A stretch of 64,000 nucleotides of DNA from Actinorhabdospora filicis (GCF_030269765.1 NZ_BSTX01000001.1:558001-622000), one strand, 5' to 3'; counted from the first letter of the stretch, positions 1 to 8,921 are shown. Translations and numbers: made by a program. The notes: a model not told the origin generated them from the sequence alone.

Positions 1-23
1 CCCGGGCGGTGGTGGTCCCGCCG

Positions 24-968
24 TCAGGTGCCGACGGTCGGCGGGTCGGGGACCTTCATGCCGGTGTGGCCGAACGTGGCGTCGAAGGCGCGCTTCCAGT
101 CGCCGTTCGAGATGGCCTCGGTGAGGGTGTCGTTGATGAACTTGCGCAGCTCCGGCGAACCGTGCTTCAGGCCGATGCCGTAGGGCTCCTGGCCCAGCGA
201 CACGTTCAGGACGCGGTAGGCGCCGGGCGTCGACTCGCGGAAGCCCTGCAGGATCACGTTGTCGGTGCTGACCGCGTCCACCGGGTCGGCGCCGTCGAGG
301 GCGGCGACGCAGCTGGAGTAGTCCTTCAGCTCGACGGGAGTGACGCCCTTGACCTCCTTGAGGCGCTGGAGCGACGTGGAGCCCTTCGCCGCGCACACCT
401 TCTTGCCCTGCAGGTCGTCCATCGTCTTGATGGTCGAGCCCTCCTTCACCAGGACGTCCTGGTTGGCGGTGAAGTAGGGGCCGGCGAAGTCGACCTCCTG
501 CATGCGCTGCTGGGTGATGGTGAAGGTCGCGATGACCATGTCGACCTCGCCGTTGGACAGGTACTCCGTGCGGCTCTTGGCGAGGGTCTCCACGAACTCC
601 AGGTTGCGGCCCTCTTCGACGGTGCCGAAGATGCGCTGGGCGATGATGCGGGCGACCTCGGCGTCGAAGCCGTCGATGCGGCCCGTGGCGGCGTTGCGGA
701 GGCCGGTGAGGGGCTGGTCGAAGCGCGTGCCGACCAGGAGGCGCCCGACCTCTTTGATCTTCTCGATCTCGGCCGGGAGCGCGTCGTCGGGAGCCTGCGC
801 GATCACGTACCGGGACGGCGACTGCGACTTCGGCTCGGTCGGCGCCGCGCAGGCCGCCGCCGACAGAAGTGACAGGCCCGTAAGGACGATGAGCAGGCGC
901 CGAAGAGATGATCTCGATCTTAAAAAGGGCGAGCGGATCACGACGATGAGCTTGGCAGGCTTGAGCAT
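24..968 (-). CDS. Amino-acid (glutamate-type) ABC transporter substrate-binding lipoprotein
   Basis: A 314-residue family-3 solute-binding protein of the GluB/glutamine-binding type. An N-terminal hydrophobic stretch (about residues 25-40) ends in SAAAC, a plausible though non-canonical lipobox that would anchor the mature protein outside the membrane. Typical family features follow: RFDQPLTG, GRIDGFDAEVARIIAQ, the EVDFAGPYF strand, and DAVSTDN before the C-terminal lobe. It should present glutamate or a related polar amino acid to an ABC permease. No permease or ATPase is adjacent within the window; its transport partners may lie upstream of base 1 or elsewhere. It is divergent from lipB. 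The ATG at 966-968 gives a basic n-region, but a downstream Met is possible. Confidence 0.85.
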   Translation of the reverse strand: MLKPAKLIVVIRSPFLRSRSSLRRLLIVLTGLSLLSAAACAAPTEPKSQSPSRYVIAQAPDDALPAEIEKIKEVGRLLVGTRFDQPLTGLRNAATGRIDGFDAEVARIIAQRIFGTVEEGRNLEFVETLAKSRTEYLSNGEVDMVIATFTITQQRMQEVDFAGPYFTANQDVLVKEGSTIKTMDDLQGKKVCAAKGSTSLQRLKEVKGVTPVELKDYSSCVAALDGADPVDAVSTDNVILQGFRESTPGAYRVLNVSLGQEPYGIGLKHGSPELRKFINDTLTEAISNGDWKRAFDATFGHTGMKVPDPPTVGT

Positions 969-1062
969 GTGGAGGAGCCTAGCGAGAATCGGTGAGCGTG
1001 TGACGGAGACCCCAGTGGCATTTTTTCGGCCATAACCGCCCGTTGGGACTACCGTTGCCGTC

Positions 1063-1725
1063 GTGACACAGACGGCGGCAGCGCGGCCCGGCCACAGTGA
1101 CGGACCGCTACAGATCCAGCGGCGCGGACTCGTCGGCTACCAGGCCGCGTGGGACGAGCAACGCGCCCTGCACGCCGAGCGGATGGCCGACGAACGGCCC
1201 GACACCGTCCTGCTGCTGGAGCACCCGAGCGTGTTCACCGCGGGCAAGCGCACCGAGGAGTGGCAGCGTCCCAACGACGGGACGCCGGTGGTCGAGGTCG
1301 ACCGGGGCGGGCTGATCACCTGGCACGGTCCCGGGCAGATCGTGGGCTACCCGATCGTGCGGCTCCCCAAGCCCCTCGACGTCGTCGCCTACGTGCGGCG
1401 GATGGAGCAGGTGCTCATCGACGTGTGCGCCGAGCTGGGCGTCCACACCATTCCGATCCCCGAGCGGACGGGCGTGTGGGTTCCGGCCGACGACCGGGGC
1501 CCGGCGCGGAAGATCGCCGCGATCGGGGTGCGCGTGCGGTGGGCGGTGACGATGCACGGCTTCGCGCTGAACTGCTGTAACTCCTTCGACGGTTTCAACG
1601 CGATCGTGCCGTGCGGCATCGTCGACGCCGAGGTGACGTCGCTGTCGAAGGAGCTGGGCCGCGAGGTGAGTGTCGAGGAGGTCCTGCCGATCGTGGAGCG
1701 GCACCTCCCGAAGCTGATCCCCTAA
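1063..1725 (+). CDS. lipB: Octanoyltransferase LipB
   Basis: 220 residues, the normal LipB length, starting at GTG. It transfers octanoyl from acyl carrier protein to the lipoyl domains of 2-oxo acid dehydrogenases and the glycine cleavage H protein, the first committed step of lipoate assembly in the cytosol. The family signature [16 protein letters not shown] spans about residues 82-97. The catalytic pair is visible as Lys150 (RKIAAIG) and Cys184 (PCGI). The gene stands alone, closed by a strong hairpin. LipA, which acts next and is usually adjacent in actinomycetes, lies about 25 kb downstream at 27030. Confidence 0.95.
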   Translation: MTQTAAARPGHSDGPLQIQRRGLVGYQAAWDEQRALHAERMADERPDTVLLLEHPSVFTAGKRTEEWQRPNDGTPVVEVDRGGLITWHGPGQIVGYPIVRLPKPLDVVAYVRRMEQVLIDVCAELGVHTIPIPERTGVWVPADDRGPARKIAAIGVRVRWAVTMHGFALNCCNSFDGFNAIVPCGIVDAEVTSLSKELGREVSVEEVLPIVERHLPKLIP

Positions 1726-1760
1726 GACCTGCCCTGGACGGCGTTCTCAAATGGCGAAGA

Positions 1761-1794
1761 CGAAGGCCCGCCCCCGGCCGGGGGCGGGCCTTCG
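1761..1794. terminator. Bidirectional hairpin terminator between lipB and the TPR gene
   Basis: A perfect 16-bp inverted repeat (cgaaggcccgcccccg and its complement) separated by only 2 nt lies between two convergent genes. There is no long T tract on either side, as is common in GC-rich actinomycetes. Its placement, 36 nt after lipB and 13 nt after the TPR gene, suits termination from both directions. Confidence 0.8.
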
Positions 1795-1806
1795 CGCGTC
1801 CGTGGG

Positions 1807-4158
1807 CTACAGGCTGTAGTCGGCGGTGATCTTCTCGTGGCGGGCGGTGTCGGCTCCGGCGTCCTCGGCCAGCTTCAGCCAGGACATCGGGTGCCGCCAT
1901 CCGGCGGTCAGTTCGGTGAGGACGGTGTCGGCGTCGGCGGAGCTCACCGCCGGCGGGACGGCCACGCCGAAGGCGACGCCCTGGAGTTCGCCGAGGCCCT
2001 CGATCTCCGGCTCCAGCACGTAGCTGTCGTCGGTGTAGACCCACACGCCCCAGCCGCGTTCGCGGAGGGCGCCGACGATCGCGCCGAGCTCGTCCTCGCC
2101 GGGGTGGGCGCCGTCGACCAGGTAGGAGCGGAAACCGCCCGGCTCCAGCAGCGTCACCGCCGAGCACGTCGGGTACCAGCCCTCGCGCTCCTCCTCGTCC
2201 TCCGGCGGGGAGTCGTGCGACTCGGGGTCGAGGACGACGACGTCGCCGTAGTTGAGGGCCGCGTCGCGCTGGGTGACGGTGAGGACCCGGGCCGTCGCCG
2301 GTCCCGTCCGCACCGAGTAGACCGCGATGCCGCCCTGGGGACCGTCGTAGCGCAGGTCCACCGGGTGCCACATCTCCTCGATGGGGCCCTCGGGCTCGTC
2401 GAGGTCGATGTCCAGGACCGCGCACTGCTCGCGGACGGCGGCCCAGTCGCGGTTGGCGGTCGCGGCGATGATCATGCCCCAGCGGTCGCTGGGGTGGGCG
2501 CGCAGGACCGGGTCCTCGGCCTCCTCGTCGGCGCGCTCGAACAGCTCCGCCCACAGCCGCTGGGCCGTGGTGAAGTCGCCCATGCGGCGCGCGGCGGCGG
2601 CCCACATGCGGCGCGTGTTCAGGACGGTGTCGTCGATGGCGACCAGTTCGGCGCACTCGCGGGCGGCCTCGGCCCAGTCGCCCTGCGACATCGCCCAGTT
2701 GCCGCGCAGCCAGTGCGAGCGCGTCGGGTTGTTCGCGGCGAGCAGCCCGGCGAGGCGGGCGATGCCCTCTTCGTCGCGGGCGCGCAGGAGCACGTCGCCG
2801 AGCGCGGAGGCCATGCCGTCGTCGTCGGGGTCGGCTTCGACGCGGGTCCACAGCAGCCGCGCGGCCTCGCCCGGCAGGCCCAGGACGGTGTAGTACTGCG
2901 AGAGGAGCCCGACGACGTGGTCGTCGGTGGGTTCGGCCTCGTGCGCGGCGGCGAGGATGGCGAGGTTGGCCTCGGGGTCGGCGGGCCGGTAGGAGCCGTC
3001 GGGGTTCTGGGTGCCCAGGGACTCCAGGTGGCCGGGGATGTCGGCGACGGGGACGGGCAGGACCGTGGCGGGCAGGGCCTCGGCGGACGCGCGGAGCGCG
3101 GCGAGTTCCTCGGTGATGCCGTCGGTGCGGCGCAGGTCGGCGAGTTTGCGCTCGCCGAATCCGGCGAGGGTGAGGGCGACGGCGCGGGAGCCGCGCGCGA
3201 CGGCGAGGCGCCCGGCGATGACGAGCAGGTCGAGGCAGCGGCGGTGGGCGCCGACCTCGTCGAGGTAGGCGATCCAGGTGTTCATGGCGCGGCCGATGGC
3301 GGTGGAGTTCTCGAAGGCGCCCAGGGCCACGAGGAGTTCGACGGTGGTGGCCCACTGGAGGCGCAGGTCGGCGTGCGCCTGGGGTTCGTCGATGTGGAGG
3401 AGCTGTGCGAGGGCGGCTTCGGCGTCGCCGAGGCGGGCGTGGAGTTCGGCGCGCTGCATGGCGAGGCTGCGCTCGTCGTCCTCGTCGAGGCCGTAGGGCT
3501 TCTTGCGCTGGGCTGCCTCGGCCTTGTCGAGGACGGTGAGTCCTTCGGCGGGGCGGCCGAGTTCGCCGAGGAGGTCGGCGTGCTTGAGGTGCATCGACAG
3601 GGACGGGTCGCCGCCGGCGGCGCGGTGCTTGGCCTCGCCGGCGAGGAGGTGGGCGAGGGCGTCCTCTTTGCGTCCGTCGTCGTCGAGGGCGGCGCAGTAT
3701 TCGCGGGTGAGGCAGTCGAAGCAGTTGCGCTCGGGTTCGATGCGCGGGAGGGTCTCGTCGAGGATGGCGAGGCGTTCGCGGACGTAGCCGGGGCCGTCGA
3801 TGCGGGCGTGGCAGATGCAGAAGTCCTGCACGACGCACACCGACTGGGGGCATTCGCGGGTTTCCTCGCGGTGGGCGAACTCCAGGAGGGAGGTTGCCTC
3901 GGAGAGGGCCTTGACGCCCTGCTGGCGTTCGCTGACCAGGGACTGGAGGCGCCAGTGCCGCAGGTAGACCTCGACCCAGGGGAGGTCGAGGGCGCGGGCG
4001 GTGGCGAGGGCTTCGGGGAAGATGGCGTCGACCTCGTCGGGGCGGCCGTTGACGGCGTGCCCGGAGATCTCGGCGACGGCCTCGGCGAGCCGGTAGTGGC
4101 CGGCTTCGACGAGGTCGGCGTGGGTCTGGTGGACCCACGCCCAGATGTCGGTGGTCAT
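1807..4158 (-). CDS. Tetratricopeptide-repeat protein partnered with HSP90 homologue
   Basis: 783 residues, largely alpha-helical, with degenerate TPR-like helix pairs over most of residues 1-560 (for example ALAQLLHIDEPQAHADLRLQ and the AANNPTRSHWLRGNWAMSQG segment). A more acidic, mixed alpha/beta C-terminal third contains DPESHDSPPEDEEEREGWYP. No signal peptide or transmembrane segment is seen. The start is preceded by a good ribosome site (gaaggaag, 4 nt before ATG) only 31 bp after the stop of the HSP90-family gene, so the two are probably cotranscribed. By analogy with TPR cochaperones it may act with that ATPase; this is inference, and no enzymatic domain is recognised. Confidence 0.75.
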   Translation of the reverse strand: MTTDIWAWVHQTHADLVEAGHYRLAEAVAEISGHAVNGRPDEVDAIFPEALATARALDLPWVEVYLRHWRLQSLVSERQQGVKALSEATSLLEFAHREETRECPQSVCVVQDFCICHARIDGPGYVRERLAILDETLPRIEPERNCFDCLTREYCAALDDDGRKEDALAHLLAGEAKHRAAGGDPSLSMHLKHADLLGELGRPAEGLTVLDKAEAAQRKKPYGLDEDDERSLAMQRAELHARLGDAEAALAQLLHIDEPQAHADLRLQWATTVELLVALGAFENSTAIGRAMNTWIAYLDEVGAHRRCLDLLVIAGRLAVARGSRAVALTLAGFGERKLADLRRTDGITEELAALRASAEALPATVLPVPVADIPGHLESLGTQNPDGSYRPADPEANLAILAAAHEAEPTDDHVVGLLSQYYTVLGLPGEAARLLWTRVEADPDDDGMASALGDVLLRARDEEGIARLAGLLAANNPTRSHWLRGNWAMSQGDWAEAARECAELVAIDDTVLNTRRMWAAAARRMGDFTTAQRLWAELFERADEEAEDPVLRAHPSDRWGMIIAATANRDWAAVREQCAVLDIDLDEPEGPIEEMWHPVDLRYDGPQGGIAVYSVRTGPATARVLTVTQRDAALNYGDVVVLDPESHDSPPEDEEEREGWYPTCSAVTLLEPGGFRSYLVDGAHPGEDELGAIVGALRERGWGVWVYTDDSYVLEPEIEGLGELQGVAFGVAVPPAVSSADADTVLTELTAGWRHPMSWLKLAEDAGADTARHEKITADYSL

Positions 4159-4189
4159 CGGCTTCCTTCGTGGTGGTAGTCGACGGTGG

Positions 4190-6022
4190 TCATGCCCCGT
4201 CCCCCGTGACGAGGCGTTCGATGGCGCTGCCGACGCCCACGAGGGCGGCGGACAGGTCGCCGCGGTGGTCTCCGGCGGTGGCGGCCATGATCACCTTGAT
4301 GGAGCGGAGGAGCGCCGCCGCCGTGGTGCGACCGGGGTGGTCGTCGCGGTGGGCTTGGAGGAGCCGGCGGACGGCGATGTTGTCGAGGTTGAGGTAGAGG
4401 CGCGCGGCGACGGTCCCGTCGGTTTTGGCGGTGAAGTCGCGGGCGAGCGCGAGGGCGGCGCTGGGGATGCGGGCGGCGGTCTCGTCGGCTTCGATGCGGC
4501 GTTTGAGGGCGACTTCGGCGTCGGGGACGAGGACGAGGGGCAGCGCGGCGGGTGCGTAGCGGGCGGGGACGAGTTGTTCGCCGTCGTCGGTGAGGACGGC
4601 GGTGAGCCAGTCCTGTTCGGCGGTGGGGAGGGGTTCGGCGTCTTTGAAGAGGCGCTTGTCGCCGTCGCCGGTGCCGAGTTCGATGGTGGGGCAGGAGCGG
4701 GCGACGGCGTAGCGGCGCAGGAACGGCAGGACGGCGTAGTGGTCGCCGCGTGCGATGGGGACCTGCATGGCGCGGTAGAGCATTTCGGTGAAGCCGCCGC
4801 TGTCGCCGGTGGCGATGTGGATGGTGCCGTTTCCGGCGGCGCGGAGGGCGCCGGCGGTGAGGCGGTCGCCGCTGGAGGTGGGGACGGGGACGTCGTCGGC
4901 GAGGAGGTCGAAGAGGCGGTCGTCGGCGAGTGCGGCGCCGAGGAGTTCGTTGCCGTGGCGGTTGAGGACGCGCTGCCAGGTGCCCGGCTGGGTGCGGGCG
5001 ATCTCGAACATGCCGTTGACGATGGCCTCGGTGAGTCCTTTTTGGACGTCGCGGTAGCGGTCGTCGCGCTGGAGGTCCTCGCGGCTGGCGGTGGGGGTGA
5101 GGCGGGTGGATTCGATGACGCCGCCGATGAATCCGGCCCAGGTGGGGAGGAGGTCGCGGGCGTCGTGGGAGAGCATCATGCCGCGCAGGCACACCGAGAG
5201 GTCGCGGTTGTCGCTGCTGCCGTAGGTGGCGGCGTCCTGGATCCAGAGGAGCCCGGTGGCCTCGGTGTCGCCGTCGAGGTGGACGGGGATGGCGCAGAGG
5301 GGCGCGAGGCGCTGCGCGAAGCGGGCGGCGAAGACCATGGGTTCGGCGCCGCCGTCGCGCCATGGAGGTGGGACGTCGTTGACGGGGGTGGCGTCGTCTT
5401 CGACGTGGACGGGGATGGGCAGCAGCGCGCAGTAGCGGGTGAGGACCTCGCGGAGGGTCTGGGTGTCGGCGAGGTGCGCGTAGTCGGGTTTGAGGCGCAG
5501 GGTGACCTCGGTGCCGGGCGCGCGGGCGGGGGCCTCGGTGACGGCGTAGGTCTCGCCGCCGACGGAGTGGTAGCGGTGGCCGCGTCCGGGTTCGCGGTGC
5601 GAGGTGGTGTGGACGGTGACCTCGTCGGCCACGGCGAAGGCGGACAGGAACCCGAGGCCGAAGGCGCCGATGAGGTCCTCGCTGCCGGTGACGTCGCGCA
5701 GGAGGCGGGTGTAGCCGGTGCCGACGGTGGCGAGGTAGGAGTGGATCTCGTCTTCGGTGAGCCCGGCGCCCTCGTCGGTGACGGACACGGTGGCGGCGCC
5801 GGTCTTTGTGGTGTCGGCGTCGCCGCGCACGATGATGCGTCCGGTGGGCGCGGCGGGGTCTTCGAGGCGCCGCCGGGTGGCCGAGTCGTGCCCGTTCTGG
5901 ACCAGCTCGCGCAGCGCCACCATGGGTGTGGAGTAGAGGTGGGCCGCGAGCACCGATACCAGGCCGCCGAGGTCGACTTCGGTCTGTCTGAGCTCTTCGC
6001 GCATGGTCGGCAAGTGTGCCAT
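4190..6022 (-). CDS. HSP90-family (HtpG-like) ATPase
   Basis: About 610 residues from the chosen ATG (6020-6022); ATG 6002-6004 is an alternative, and neither has a clear ribosome site. The GHKL ATPase fold is plain: RELVQNGHDSA (catalytic Glu39, Mg-binding Asn43), DEGAGL (Asp83) and GAFGLGFLSAF (about 119-129) match the HSP90 boxes ELISNASDA, DTGIGM and GQFGVGFYSAF. The middle domain follows, including CLRGMMLSHDARDLLPTWAGFIGGVIES. The C-terminal part is divergent from HtpG. It resembles the actinobacterial branch annotated simply as HSP90 family protein rather than classical HtpG. Its client is unknown. The adjacent TPR gene is the likely functional partner. Confidence 0.88.
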   Translation of the reverse strand: MAHLPTMREELRQTEVDLGGLVSVLAAHLYSTPMVALRELVQNGHDSATRRRLEDPAAPTGRIIVRGDADTTKTGAATVSVTDEGAGLTEDEIHSYLATVGTGYTRLLRDVTGSEDLIGAFGLGFLSAFAVADEVTVHTTSHREPGRGHRYHSVGGETYAVTEAPARAPGTEVTLRLKPDYAHLADTQTLREVLTRYCALLPIPVHVEDDATPVNDVPPPWRDGGAEPMVFAARFAQRLAPLCAIPVHLDGDTEATGLLWIQDAATYGSSDNRDLSVCLRGMMLSHDARDLLPTWAGFIGGVIESTRLTPTASREDLQRDDRYRDVQKGLTEAIVNGMFEIARTQPGTWQRVLNRHGNELLGAALADDRLFDLLADDVPVPTSSGDRLTAGALRAAGNGTIHIATGDSGGFTEMLYRAMQVPIARGDHYAVLPFLRRYAVARSCPTIELGTGDGDKRLFKDAEPLPTAEQDWLTAVLTDDGEQLVPARYAPAALPLVLVPDAEVALKRRIEADETAARIPSAALALARDFTAKTDGTVAARLYLNLDNIAVRRLLQAHRDDHPGRTTAAALLRSIKVIMAATAGDHRGDLSAALVGVGSAIERLVTGDGA

Positions 6023-6063
6023 GCGCGGCCGACATTCCCGTACGCGGTTTCCGTTTCGCCAGG

Positions 6064-6870
6064 TCAGGCGGCGGCGGAGTTCAGCGTGGCGGGGGCGGCG
6101 GGCACGACGAGGGGGGTGCCGGTCTCGGGGTCGGGGACGACGCGGCAGCGCAGTCCGAAGACCTCTTCGATGAGGCCGGCGGTGACGATGTCGCCGGGCG
6201 CGCCTTCGGCGACGATGCGGCCGCCGGTCATGGCGATGAGGTGGGTGGCGTAGCGGCAGGCGAGGTTGAGGTCGTGGAGGACGGCGACGAGGGTGCGGCC
6301 CTGGCGGCGGTTGAGGTCGGCGCACAGGTCCAGGACGTCGACCTGGTGGGCGATGTCGAGGAAGGTCGTGGGTTCGTCCAGCAGCAGGATCGGGGTCTCC
6401 TGGGCGAGGGCCATGGCGATCCAGACGCGCTGGCGCTGTCCGCCGGACAGTTCGTCGACGGGCCGTTCGGCGAGCGCGGCGACGCCGGTGGCGGCCATGG
6501 CCTCGGCGACGACGTGGTCGTCGTGTGAGGTGCGCTGCCGCAGGAGGCTCTGGTGGGGGTAGCGGCCGCGGGCGACGAGGTCGGCGACGGTGATGCCGTC
6601 GGGGGCGGTGGCGGTCTGCGGGAGCAGGCCGAGGCGGCGGGCGGCTTCTTTGGCCGGGTAGGAGCCGATGAGCTGCCCGTCGAGGTGGACGGTGCCGGCC
6701 TTGGGTTTGAGCATGCGCGCCAGGGCGCGCAGGAGGGTGGACTTGCCGCACGCGTTGGGGCCGACGATGACGGTGAAGGAGCCGTCGGGGATCGTGACGG
6801 AGAGGTCCTCGGCGACGACGCGGCGGTCGTAGGCGAGGACGAGGTCTTCGGCGTGCAGGCGGTCCGGCAT
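6064..6870 (-). CDS. Iron-siderophore ABC transporter ATP-binding protein (FecE/FepC type)
   Basis: A 268-residue single nucleotide-binding domain. It has Walker A GPNACGKST (about 37-45), signature LSGGQRQR, Walker B ILLLDEPTTFLD and switch VAVLHDLNLA, in the arrangement typical of FecE/FhuC ATPases that drive uptake of ferric siderophores or haem. The ATG is preceded by a ttggagg ribosome site and, 16 nt further up, a DtxR/IdeR-type iron box, so it should be induced by iron starvation. No FecCD permease or binding protein is next to it, so it presumably serves permeases encoded elsewhere. It reads in the same direction as, and lies upstream of, the HSP90-family gene. Confidence 0.9.
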   Translation of the reverse strand: MPDRLHAEDLVLAYDRRVVAEDLSVTIPDGSFTVIVGPNACGKSTLLRALARMLKPKAGTVHLDGQLIGSYPAKEAARRLGLLPQTATAPDGITVADLVARGRYPHQSLLRQRTSHDDHVVAEAMAATGVAALAERPVDELSGGQRQRVWIAMALAQETPILLLDEPTTFLDIAHQVDVLDLCADLNRRQGRTLVAVLHDLNLACRYATHLIAMTGGRIVAEGAPGDIVTAGLIEEVFGLRCRVVPDPETGTPLVVPAAPATLNSAAA

Positions 6871-6885
6871 GGCCCTCCAATCGGC

Positions 6886-6904
6886 TTAGGTGAGCCTAAC
6901 CTTG
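6886..6904 (-). promoter_or_regulatory. DtxR/IdeR-type iron box
   Basis: The plus-strand sequence ttaggtgagcctaaccttg matches the 19-bp IdeR/DmdR1 consensus TTAGGTTAGGCTAACCTAA at 15 of 19 positions. It lies 16 nt upstream of the FecE-type ATG, where a bound Fe(II)-repressor would block the promoter or start. It could also affect the DUF2332 gene ending at 6928, but the position favours control of the ATPase gene. Confidence 0.8.
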
Positions 6905-6927
6905 CCGGGCCGTTCTGCGCACGGGGG

Positions 6928-8025
6928 TCACGCGGTGAGCGTCACCTCACGCGGGTTCCAGTCGAGCCAGGCGTTGTACCAGCCGACGGTGGCCAGGATG
7001 GCGGCCTCGGCGATCTCTCCGGCCCGGTAGGTCACCGCGGTGAGCAGGATGTCCAACTTGTCGTACCCGTCGGCTTCACTCTCACTGATGAGGGCGAGCG
7101 CGTTGCGGGCGTGTTCCTGGCTGATCCACACCGCGTCGCGGCCGGAGTCGGCCAGGATCCGCGGGATTCGCTCGCGGCGGTCGTTCATGCAGCACATGAC
7201 GTTGCCGCCGTAGATCACCGGGAGGAGGTGGGCGGGGGTTTCGGCGAGCGCGGTGGGCAGGAGGTCGACGATGTCGCCGGTGAGCCGGGTGGGCGGGTCG
7301 GCGGCGGTGAGGGGGATGGCCCGGTCGAGGCGGTCGAGGAGTTCGGCGCGGTCGAAGCGGACCGAGGCGCGCAGGAGGGCGGCGTGCGCGGGGTCGCTGA
7401 CGTCGAGTGGCGCTCGGTCGATGCCGACGCGGGCGCCGACGTGGATGGGGGTGGTGAGGTGGGCGGGCGGTTCGCCGCGTAGTTCGATGGAGAGCACGAG
7501 GGGCCGGTCGGCGCCGACGACGGTGTGCCCGTAGTCGTATCCGTACGCGTCGGGGCGGAGGGTGAGGCCGGCGGCCGAGCCCAGTTCGATGAGTGCGAGG
7601 GGCCGGGCGTCGGTGGCGGCGACACGGGTGATGGCGGCGTGGAACACCGCGGCCGCGGCGGGGTCGTTCCAGCGGGTGCCCTCGGGGGTCTTGCGCGCCA
7701 GGGCCTCGTGGCGGGTGCGGACGAGGTCGGTGAAGTCGGCGACGACCTCGGCGCCGGGTCCGGGGGTGCCGCCGAAGGTGGGCAGGTGCCGGGCGAGGGG
7801 GTGGGGGTCTTCGCGCAGGACGGCCGAGACGGCGGTCATGAGCGCGTCGGCCTTCGCCCACCGTTCGGCGGGCGCGCCGTCGAGGGCGGCCGCGAGGGTG
7901 GGGTCATCGGCGACGGCCCGGCAGAGGAGGGAGTAGACCGCGGCGGTCTCGGAGGCGGCTTCGGCGTGCTCGGCGAAGATCCGCTCGATGGTGAGTTCTT
8001 CGGTGTCGTTCTCTTCGTGAGTCAT
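6928..8025 (-). CDS. DUF2332-family protein
   Basis: 365 residues with the DUF2332 hallmarks ELGSAAGLTLRPDAYGYDYG (about 157-176), a DVSDPAHAALLRA segment and GGNVMCCMND. The glycine-rich ELGSAAGL loop resembles a methyltransferase SAM-binding motif, but the biochemical function of the family is not established. No signal peptide or membrane segment is present. The gene precedes the iron-box ATPase on the same strand but is separated from it by the box, so it is unlikely to share the iron-regulated promoter. Confidence 0.8.
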   Translation of the reverse strand: MTHEENDTEELTIERIFAEHAEAASETAAVYSLLCRAVADDPTLAAALDGAPAERWAKADALMTAVSAVLREDPHPLARHLPTFGGTPGPGAEVVADFTDLVRTRHEALARKTPEGTRWNDPAAAAVFHAAITRVAATDARPLALIELGSAAGLTLRPDAYGYDYGHTVVGADRPLVLSIELRGEPPAHLTTPIHVGARVGIDRAPLDVSDPAHAALLRASVRFDRAELLDRLDRAIPLTAADPPTRLTGDIVDLLPTALAETPAHLLPVIYGGNVMCCMNDRRERIPRILADSGRDAVWISQEHARNALALISESEADGYDKLDILLTAVTYRAGEIAEAAILATVGWYNAWLDWNPREVTLTA

Positions 8026-8030
8026 ATGGG

Positions 8031-8049
8031 GGCCGATCCTAGATCGGCC
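8031..8049. terminator. Short inverted repeat between two minus-strand genes
   Basis: ggccgatc, a 3-nt loop, then gatcggcc forms a perfect 8-bp stem 22 nt beyond the stop of the 8071-8769 gene and 6 nt before the DUF2332 start. It could be a weak terminator for the upstream gene or an operator for the downstream one; the sequence does not decide. Confidence 0.4.
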
Positions 8050-8070
8050 GGGCGATCTCGTGGGGGCGCG

Positions 8071-8769
8071 CTAGGAGGGGGCGAGGCGGTCGGGCAGGTG
8101 GAGTGAGCCGAGGTCGGCGACGTATCCGACGGCGCCCAGGTCGAAGGGCGGTTCGAGGGTGACGCGGTCGCCGCTGAAGATGATCTCGGTGACGAAGGAG
8201 CCCTCGCGGTCCTCGCCGCTGACGCACAGGTACTCCCCGGCGCTGGCCAGGCCGGTGAAGGACTCCGCCTCGCCGTCGATGGTCCAGGCGCGCGCGACCG
8301 TCCACACCGGACCGGCGGTGTCGGCGATCTCGGCGAGTTCGCCGCGGGCGCCGAGCAGGAGGGCGCGTCCGGTGATGTCGAAGGCGAGGTCGACGGGTTC
8401 GAAGTCGGCGTCGACGCGGTAGGCGTCGGGTTCGCCGGGGTTGCGGGAGTGGAAGAAGAACACGCGCCCGGGGTATTCGAGGGAGAAGAAGAAGCCGCGC
8501 CCGTCGCGGCGGAACGCCAGTCCGCGTTTGCCGCGGGGGATGGACAGTCCGGCGTGGACGCCGGAGCGCTGGGAGACGACCTCGTCGCCGGTGATCCACC
8601 ACTGGTCGCCGGTGGAGTGGTCGACGGCGGTGGCCAGGTCGCCGGAGGTGGGGCCGAGGTCGAGGACGGTGGCGCCCATCTCCTGGCCCTCGACGGAGAA
8701 CACGCGGGTGGGGGCCGGTTCGGGGACGGCGGTGGTGCGGGAGATCGCGAAGATCACGTCACTGGCCAT
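8071..8769 (-). CDS. Hypothetical beta-rich protein
   Basis: 232 residues from ATG 8767-8769. Short beta-strand blocks repeat throughout (VDHSTGDQWWITGDEVVS, GLAFRRDGRGFFFSLEYPG, AFDITGRALLLGARGELAEI), which suggests a small beta-propeller or similar all-beta fold. There is no signal peptide or catalytic motif that I recognise. The ribosome site is weak (ggaagg about 12 nt upstream), so the start is uncertain. It is downstream of the aspartyl-tRNA synthetase but separated from it by a strong hairpin, so it is probably expressed separately. Confidence 0.6.
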   Translation of the reverse strand: MASDVIFAISRTTAVPEPAPTRVFSVEGQEMGATVLDLGPTSGDLATAVDHSTGDQWWITGDEVVSQRSGVHAGLSIPRGKRGLAFRRDGRGFFFSLEYPGRVFFFHSRNPGEPDAYRVDADFEPVDLAFDITGRALLLGARGELAEIADTAGPVWTVARAWTIDGEAESFTGLASAGEYLCVSGEDREGSFVTEIIFSGDRVTLEPPFDLGAVGYVADLGSLHLPDRLAPS

Positions 8770-8878
8770 GCGGAGGCGCCACCTTCCGGGAGGGCGCGGG
8801 ACCGCCGTGGCCACGGCCCATCGCGAAGGCCGACGGGTCCGGCTTGTCCCTTGTGGGTGGTTTCCCTCCTCACGATAC

Positions 8879-8916
8879 GGCACGCGCGGGACGGCCGGAA
8901 CCGTCCCGCGCGTGCC
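8879..8916 (-). terminator. Hairpin terminator after the T-box-controlled aspartyl-tRNA synthetase
   Basis: A perfect 16-bp stem (ggcacgcgcgggacgg and its complement) with a 6-nt loop sits immediately beyond the stop codon of the synthetase gene at 8922. It isolates the synthetase as a one-gene transcription unit. Confidence 0.8.
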
Positions 8917-8921
8917 GTCCA

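Noticed and set aside
1837..6253. Long plus-strand open frames opposite the TPR and HSP90 genes
   Set aside because: They are antisense shadows produced by high third-position GC: Gly/Val/Asp-rich low-complexity sequence without domains, while the minus-strand frames have recognisable families and ribosome sites.
4190..6880. A continuous minus-strand frame that would fuse sequence overlapping the iron ABC ATPase to the HSP90-family protein
   Set aside because: The N-terminal third is an out-of-frame reading of the ATPase gene (Arg/Pro/His-rich); the HSP90 domain begins at the Met near 6022.
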